Positions 63,101-64,000 of a stretch of 64,000 nt of DNA are shown piece after piece (position 1 is the first letter of the stretch; the number at the start of each line of letters is the position of its first letter). This stretch comes from Harmothoe impar (taxonomy: Eukaryota > Annelida > Polychaeta > Phyllodocida > Polynoidae). The position numbers and the translations under genes were made by a program. The notes beneath the pieces are model-generated. The model ran no database searches and was not told the DNA's origin. It saw nothing but the letters and a program-made list of their open reading frames with translations. The stretch covers positions 26,257,772 to 26,321,771 of the forward strand of contig OX381710.1 of the NCBI GenBank assembly GCA_947462335.1, given 5' to 3'.

Positions 63101-64000
63101 CGATGGCTATATGTATAAAAGCTACATCTAGTCTACAAATAGGGATAATTGTACATAAAAGAATTTCTGCAAAGGTCATTTCCTTACTTCCTGCTGTCTT
63201 CTCAGCAATGCTTGTGACATACACTTGTGGATTAAAGATGGGATAGTTGTCGTTGACCTCAGTGATAGTCACAGTGATGTTCTGTGTCACTGTGTGAGAT
63301 GCTGTAGCTGCAGCCTTCACAGTTAGAACATATGACCCTCCATCAGTTACATCTCGCTCCAATAACAGAGTAGTCCATATCTTCCCTGTGCTTCCTCCAA
63401 CTGTGAATGGTGATGATGCCACTGCAGCACCACCTGTTAACACAGAAAACAATCACTTGTGGCTGTAAACATGTCCAATTGACATATAGAAGGCTAAATG
63501 TAAAATAGGTCTTTCAATTGGGGTAAATTAAAACATTGTAAGACAGTACTTTGAGCTATTTTAGGACATTTTCAATTTCATCAACCAATCTATAAAGACT
63601 CATGGGCTATGACTTGCAGTTTTGACTGCTTGGAGCAATCATCATACCCCCTGGTCAATATTGGCATATGAATTGCCAGAGATGCATCGTCACCAAGTCT
63701 CATTATAACACTTGAGATGGCTGCTTATCTTGAAAATGGTTGGACATAAAGGTGTTGATGAGCTTGTGTATGGACTGGGGTCACACAGAATTCAAGTGCA
63801 TTCTACTCTCTCCATTATTTCCTTCTATTCCCTCACGTTTTATGATTCCATTAGTAACCATGATTTCCTACAGCATTCAAATCAGCTATACCTGTTTTGG
63901 GTCAAACACAGGATATTCAACTGACAGTTTGCTGACAACCATTAAAGAATAATACCATATGTACAATGAATAACTTACCTGCATCCACCACACTCTCGAT
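27009..64000 (-). CDS. Giant cadherin-superfamily adhesion receptor (N-terminus outside window)
   Basis: Single-pass cadherin with about 25 linker motifs (DxNDNxP type or variants) in view. Exons in gene order: 63979-64000 (cut), 63188-63433, 62701-62936, 62328-62478, 61537-61782, 61050-61285, 60677-60827, 59268-59513, 58776-59011, 57975-58140, 57344-57586, 55871-56106, 53959-54130, 53287-53532, 52688-52932, 52177-52333, 51613-51875, 51251-51439, 50337-50450, 49931-50024, 49370-49615, 47788-47922, 44481-47337, 43795-44005, 43242-43403, 42675-42995, 41782-42012, 41222-41477, 40063-40267, 39404-39531, 38991-39036, 38408-38528, 37683-37789, 36341-36554, 36060-36094, 35767-35819, 27009-27141. They total about 9.3 kb (~3,100 residues). 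Phases join throughout except at 40063/39531 and 37683/36554, where an exon may be missing. No EGF or LamG domains are seen, which argues against classical Fat. Family member not identified. Confidence 0.9.
27530..27765. repeat. G/C-run repeat family, copy 2
   Basis: Diverged same-orientation relative of 17,575-17,850 (gcgggtcgacattttttggt; ccctttgagctatagtaatg). Lies in the large cadherin tail intron, outside the TAA-flanked element. Ends unresolved. Confidence 0.5.
29676..30786 (+). other. NADAR (YbiA-like) domain in LINE ORF1, split by a MITE
   Basis: First half 29,676-29,902: LSNFYTCKIV, NGNTFSSVEQALAWEKAEF, then EWKNIDESRLYDL. Second half 30,590-~30,786: KYTQNDELNAVLKMSG, SRVLLEATSDLYWGAG, and GKNRGGRILMDVRLHIFG after a poly-G tract. 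These follow the NADAR profile in order: LSNFY start, FxSVEH/Q helix, W..K, KFxQNxxL, TG..xLVEA..D..WG, and GxNxLGxxLMxVR. NADAR proteins act on ADP-ribose linked to nucleobases or on related riboflavin intermediates. The assignment is by motif recognition; a profile search was not run. One stop codon lies just after CKIV. Confidence 0.75.
29903..30585. mobile_element. piggyBac-type MITE (683 bp) inserted in LINE ORF1
   Basis: Terminal inverted repeats CCCTTTCGTGCCCAGAAC (left) and CCCTTTTGTGCCCAGAAC (right, other strand) differ at one position. TTAA flanks both ends (29,899-29,902; 30,586-30,589). CCC ends plus a TTAA target are hallmarks of piggyBac elements. Two subterminal aaaagtgcgcgct motifs. 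No transposase ORF. It interrupts the NADAR domain after SRLYDLNVL. Confidence 0.88.
31461..32127 (+). other. LINE inter-ORF spacer
   Basis: 667 nt between ORF1 and ORF2 without a long open frame. AT-rich toward ORF2. No recognised motif; how ORF2 is translated is not evident. Confidence 0.6.
32128..34941 (+). CDS. LINE ORF2: endonuclease-reverse transcriptase, 937 aa, uninterrupted
   Basis: Target-primed retrotransposition enzyme. Residues ~1-240 form an exonuclease-endonuclease-phosphatase domain with CESWLQ, YRPPD, LGDFNINLF, IDHIYTN and SDHSPI. Residues ~470-740 are the RT: WKTATVVPLPKK, LRPISLLAIPGKLLEK, LTDHQHGYRKCHSTQSA, IYLDYKKAFDTVSH, GVPQGSVLGPVLFSIYVN and the catalytic LYADDAVI (YADD). 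The C-terminus has the jockey/CR1-like tail with RYRAVTIWNEL. The start at 32,128 is the first in-frame ATG and includes the endonuclease. No stop or frameshift, so the protein could be functional. No RNase H domain is seen. Confidence 0.93.
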   Translation: MSFLHDITNEKGLLFKCMNARSIYKKKSTVSLIVNSDVTGVCESWLQPSTSDMDMVIPGYQFVRLDRRPTINKNAGGLMLYMRDTYIAEVDIDSSCINKEYEILCVDILIGIIKYKVYVCYRPPDHDVDKAAIYNKLRDLKKNVSKNRKIIMLGDFNINLFNDKDVEEAGVNNFCTENELFQLIDTPTRLVSNTLIDHIYTNVHNIAKTGTIDFHISDHSPIYMLLKCKRTKIAKKTIQARSYKKYDFLHFKNRLQAHEWQEVTNINDPDIMWDRIINVIQDYLDIDCPLRMITIPVFTPEWMSPTVIKAMDDRDYAYRIVRRYPNEDNWRIANFHRNNVEEMIFNSRKNKVQTLLIHRKDDPKKFWEGVRKLLPVKAATILLKLRDKTTGDMVPPGGCAAYINRFFSTIGKKLDELPPAPAFTGTRHINAPEVDCDLLYPIGYLELIKLIKGIKIHKPSAIKNIKSHVIKDAFLSIPEIILCLFNKCLSTKYFPSVWKTATVVPLPKKANSLDVNDLRPISLLAIPGKLLEKIICNRLQTHMSIYHLLTDHQHGYRKCHSTQSAISAHICNILDNIIIDKPTFSIYLDYKKAFDTVSHSILFPKISNFGLSKNTCEWFRSYLTGRSQCVKANNILSHKLPITFGVPQGSVLGPVLFSIYVNSLPDLYNYDITLYADDAVISTTNEHCMHDALSLLSEWCVTNSLTINEKKTKWMLFNNIHHVNPTFKLNGIDIERVTCFQYLGLSIDPDLKFIQHRKIVSCNLRNKVHQLANIRHFVDILTALDVYKSMVLPTFDYVDYMWDRLNVGENKQLQYIQNKSLRIIYKVKLEENPTMNTIQLHNESKCMFLDKRRKIHLLFYAFSLAKNPLYIDDRPIATRRHVGKRMLVPPTLKPLVTRSARYRAVTIWNELKAKYTLIEDLSEFKKAIKLDIDTCFM
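35767..36554 (-). CDS. Cadherin transmembrane and juxtamembrane exons
   Basis: Exon 36,341-36,554: Thr/Pro-rich stalk (TTITTTEAPTTPPPETPW) and one membrane helix (VMTILCLIIAALTATIIVLA), followed by KLTQTSK. Exon 36,060-36,094 (35 nt) adds RLKENVDEGSTE. Exon 35,767-35,819 (acceptor gattccag, phase 1) adds SLKPRRTGRDLIAIPSST. Phases join (2, 1, 0) and basic residues follow the helix, so the N-terminus is outside the cell. An alternative acceptor at 35,887 would bring an early stop and a short tail; the 35,819 acceptor keeps the frame open. Confidence 0.8.
36592..37679. repeat. 51-bp minisatellite, ~21 copies
   Basis: Unit of 51 (sometimes 52) bp built from aggtaggaggggcatggtga, cggaagtgtgggagtgg and gaagacaacaggag. 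It is G-rich on the + strand. Because 51 is a multiple of 3, both strands stay open over hundreds of codons (17-residue repeats with HHAPPTSPVVFPLPHF on minus). It lies in the cadherin intron upstream of the TM exon. A further ~5 copies continue at 37,944-38,205, after the palindrome. Confidence 0.95.
37680..37943. repeat. Perfect palindrome with 103-bp arms inside the minisatellite
   Basis: Arms 37,680-37,782 and 37,841-37,943 are exact reverse complements by eye, with a 58-nt spacer. The left arm carries nearly all of a cadherin exon (37,683-37,789, minus). The right arm carries the same coding sequence in the opposite orientation and lacks the acceptor. The minisatellite on both sides keeps one orientation. 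Confidence 0.92.
37683..39531 (-). CDS. Cadherin membrane-adjacent domain exons
   Basis: Four exons in phase with each other: 39,404-39,531 (DSRNGGFYFDLSQHIQIAII...), 38,991-39,036 (TRMASLVASLSGNTV), 38,408-38,528 (TQVSAYATISNDDGDLTFMT...) and 37,683-37,789 (CLDDRTIRVSGLTLILPPPA...). They lie between the last cadherin repeat and the TM exon and have no cadherin motifs. Alternating strands and helices would suit a SEA/ferredoxin-like membrane-adjacent fold, but this is inference. The phase of 37,683 (ends phase 0) does not match the TM exon (needs phase 1), and 40,063 (ends phase 2) does not match 39,531 (starts phase 0). Confidence 0.6.
37944..38205. repeat. 51-bp minisatellite, second block (~5 copies)
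   Basis: Same unit and orientation as the block at 36,592-37,679, resuming directly after the palindrome. Ends near acaacaggcattgtg. Confidence 0.93.
40063..44005 (-). CDS. Cadherin: last membrane-proximal cadherin repeats
   Basis: Exons 43,795-44,005 (IEDVNDNSPVF, ATDRDFRENG), 43,242-43,403 (LLDREKTATHILKVMAKDSG), 42,675-42,995 (VTDVNDNNPIISGP, ATDADTGSNARLSWY), 41,782-42,012 (KALDRETHGNDIECQV), 41,222-41,477 (VTDINDNDPTF, ATDADDGINAQLTY) and 40,063-40,267 (YSFSVRATDGGNPARTSK). Canonical calcium motifs (DxNDNxP, DAD, LDRE) are present, so these repeats should be rigid calcium-bound domains. All junctions are phase-consistent (0, 1 or 2). Confidence 0.92.
40747..41136. mobile_element. 390-bp inverted-repeat MITE in a cadherin intron
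   Basis: About 53-bp terminal inverted repeats: GGACATACTCTCCTGGGAAC at the left and GGACAGACTCTCCTGGGAAC at the right (other strand), continuing through GGACAAGAAAATCTTTCCAA with few mismatches. No ORF; target duplication not resolved. Confidence 0.8.
42013..42674 (-). other. Cadherin intron with degraded MITE
   Basis: No exon is seen. 42,444-42,656 is a diverged relative of the TA-flanked element at 4,527 (cagtaaaacttcgcatata ... ttatacgcgaggttttatgg). It ends only 18 bp from the donor of exon 42,675-42,995. Confidence 0.55.
44481..47337 (-). CDS. Cadherin giant exon: 951 codons, about nine cadherin linkers without an intron
   Basis: One uninterrupted 2,857-nt exon (phase 1 in, phase 2 out) encoding about 8.5 tandem cadherin domains. 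Linkers in order include VNEAGPVF, NDTNDNSPVC, VNEHTPVF, LDENDNTPLC, VNEHPPVI, TDVNDNCPRF, TNEYDPEF, TDVNDNCPYF and LDSNDNRPFF. Calcium motifs such as LDRETT and DADE/DADD are mostly kept. Many N-x-S/T sequons suggest glycosylation. Good donor (GTAAGT at 44,480) and acceptor (gatattctag at 47,338). Flanking repeats are each split into short exons, so the lack of introns here stands out. Confidence 0.95.
47788..54130 (-). CDS. Cadherin: diverged older two-repeat modules
   Basis: Exons 53,959-54,130, 53,287-53,532, 52,688-52,932, 52,177-52,333, 51,613-51,875, 51,251-51,439, 50,337-50,450, 49,931-50,024, 49,370-49,615 and 47,788-47,922. The ~246-nt exons carry the canonical linkers (VTDVNDITPVC, TDVNEHDPVF, VTDVNDNTPSC). 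The ~157-172-nt and 114-nt exons carry weaker ones (VKNVADVAPTW, VTDVNEVTPSW, VTPINQHDPGS). The repeating phase pattern 0-1, 1-1, 1-0 is the same as in the recent tandem copies, so the gene grew by repeated duplication of a three-exon, ~211-residue unit. Confidence 0.9.
48087..48312. repeat. 226-bp imperfect palindrome (MITE-like)
   Basis: acacagaaaagaagtagaat with cactgtaactc and gatcactgaggtaactctcc pair with the inverted copy at about 48,226-48,312 (ggagagttacctcagtgatc ... tctctctgtgt). Several indels, so it is old. Intronic. Confidence 0.75.
48605..49090. repeat. ~116-bp tandem repeat, ~4 diverged copies
   Basis: Unit phrases catgtaagtagcatatggaa, cactttttatcagtc, atctctagtatgtgagtagt and ggctattgtacc recur about every 116 bp, more diverged toward 49,000. 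Intronic. Confidence 0.8.
50118..50322. repeat. Two-copy ~100-bp tandem duplication beside an exon
   Basis: acaaagttgagttaaactta, ggtaagcctaac and cccagatag(t/c)cctgaa occur at ~50,118-50,214 and again at ~50,219-50,322, just 14 bp from the donor of exon 50,337-50,450. No exon is duplicated. Confidence 0.8.
50495..50816. mobile_element. TA-flanked MITE with CCGTATTCGAC ends, 322 bp
   Basis: Ends CCGTATTCGACCTAATAAGC and CCGTATTCGACGTAATAAGC (inverted) flanked by TA. Same family as 18,485-18,664, but with a longer, different middle. It lies in a cadherin intron 44 bp upstream (in gene sense) of exon 50,337-50,450. Confidence 0.82.
54610..55100. repeat. 58-bp tandem repeat, ~8 copies, in a cadherin intron
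   Basis: Unit contains tctcgccaaatagggt, tttttaggcaaatttcac and tttttgcgatttccaac. Copies start every 58 bp (54,691; 54,749; 54,807; 54,865; 54,923; 54,982; 55,040). The first copy is the most diverged. No exon in this 1.7-kb intron. Confidence 0.92.
55871..58140 (-). CDS. Cadherin two-repeat module next to the recent duplication
   Basis: Exons 57,975-58,140 (VIDVGDTAPVFTSGSG, LYTLTANGTEPIAFSIVNV), 57,344-57,586 (VTDVNDNSPLFNPQVYVVEV) and 55,871-56,106 (TLTATDADVTATSVTFAI, NALDYETTPSYTLVATATDD). They are homologous exon by exon to the three-exon units at 58,776-64,000, with the same phases, but clearly diverged. Canonical and non-canonical linkers alternate. Confidence 0.92.
56476..56833. 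repeat. ~358-bp palindromic element with tctgaccaggtgccg repeats
   Basis: Outer arms: left tggctgtgtctcacgacctt, right the inverse of tggctgtgtcttacgacctt. Inner arms carry 3-4 direct copies of tctgaccaggtgccg on one side and ggtcagagacggcacc on the other. Middle ~100 bp AT-rich. Lies in the 1.2-kb cadherin intron 56,107-57,343. Confidence 0.85.
58569..60841 (-). repeat. Tandem duplication copy 1 (2,273 bp, carries a MITE)
   Basis: Starts acaagtggtcaacagcaatt. Contains exons 58,776-59,011, 59,268-59,513 and 60,677-60,827. Differs from copies 2 and 3 by the 614-bp insertion at 59,561 and by scattered substitutions, some changing amino acids (TTNAALDYE vs TTNVALDYE; RDVADGESLV vs RDVTDGGSYV; TLAESVA vs TLTESVA). 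Confidence 0.93.
58776..64000 (-). CDS. Cadherin: recently duplicated two-repeat modules
   Basis: In protein order each module is a 151-nt exon (VTDVSDTDPVFTSATTATL, LTLEANGTAPIVYTIESVV), a 246-nt exon (ASSPFTVGGSTGKIWTTLLL, ITEVNDNYPIFNPQVYVTSI) and a 236-nt exon (LTVTCNDADTTGNTLTYAI, ALDYETKSSYSLVITATDAG). Phases 0-1, 1-1 and 1-0 make the unit freely repeatable. The first repeat of each module has no DAD-type calcium motif and its linker is SDTDP instead of NDNxP. The second repeat is canonical. Exons run off the right edge. Confidence 0.94.
59561..60174. mobile_element. 614-bp MITE in duplication copy 1 only
   Basis: Imperfect ~33-bp terminal inverted repeats: left GTGACGAAGCCTGGGAAATC, right (other strand) GTGACAAAACATGGGAAAAC. 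AATT is duplicated (59,557-59,560; 60,175-60,178). Copies 2 and 3 keep the empty site ccaattgaca, which defines the insertion exactly. No ORF of note. Confidence 0.88.
60842..62492 (-). repeat. Tandem duplication copy 2 (1,651 bp)
   Basis: Exons 61,050-61,285 (236 nt), 61,537-61,782 (246) and 62,328-62,478 (151), spaced exactly as in copy 3 (offset 1,651). Exonic total 633 nt = 211 codons, so each copy adds two cadherin repeats in frame. Confidence 0.95.
62493..64000 (-). repeat. Tandem duplication copy 3 (cut by window edge)
   Basis: Nearly identical to copy 2, with only a handful of substitutions (for example near 62,900, 63,053, 63,714 and 63,815). It shares with copy 2 the derived differences from copy 1 and the absence of the MITE. 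Exons 62,701-62,936, 63,188-63,433 and 63,979-64,000+. More copies may follow outside the window. Confidence 0.93.

Overview
This is animal nuclear DNA. It has intron-rich genes with GT-AG splice sites and consistent phases, many small inverted-repeat transposons, a LINE and minisatellites. The repeat-dense, poly-C/poly-G-rich, AT-leaning non-coding DNA and the two gene families suggest a marine invertebrate, such as a non-vertebrate deuterostome or a spiralian. The species cannot be settled from sequence alone. There are no tRNA, rRNA, CRISPR or bacterial features.

Layout. (1) 1-~17,025, minus strand: the 5' half of an animal fatty acid synthase gene (FASN). Seventeen coding exons (9383 down to 1, continuing off the left edge) encode about 1,244 residues: ketosynthase, linker, malonyl/acetyl transferase, dehydratase and the start of the pseudo-methyltransferase region. 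An inferred non-coding first exon at 16,935-~17,025 sits below a TATA-like box, an SRE-like site, CCAAT boxes and a CACGTG E-box. (2) 17.0-25.5 kb: mostly intergenic, with several MITE-type elements. (3) ~27.0 kb (possibly 25.5 kb) to beyond 64,000, minus strand: a very large cadherin-superfamily gene. In protein order it has tandem two-repeat modules, a 2.86-kb exon with about nine cadherin linkers, the last cadherin repeats, a membrane-adjacent domain, one transmembrane helix and a basic cytoplasmic tail. Splice phases join without a break from 64,000 to 40,063. The membrane-proximal part is less certain.

The 8.6-kb intron between two cytoplasmic-tail exons (27,142-35,766) holds three nested mobile elements. 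A TAA-flanked inverted-repeat element contains a non-LTR retrotransposon, and a TTAA-flanked piggyBac-type MITE sits inside the LINE's first ORF. The LINE's ORF2 (endonuclease plus reverse transcriptase) is open for 937 codons. Its ORF1 has an L1-like coiled-coil/RNA-binding part followed by what looks like a NADAR (YbiA-like, ADP-ribose-related N-glycosidase) domain and a Gln-rich tail. A retrotransposon carrying an ADP-ribose-processing domain is the most interesting object in the window.

Other strong signals: a 1,651-bp tandem duplication that adds exactly 211 residues (two cadherin repeats) per copy; alternate cadherin repeats that seem to have lost their calcium motifs; a perfect 103-bp-arm palindrome carrying a cadherin exon inside a 51-bp minisatellite; and an SREBP/NF-Y-like arrangement at the FASN promoter.
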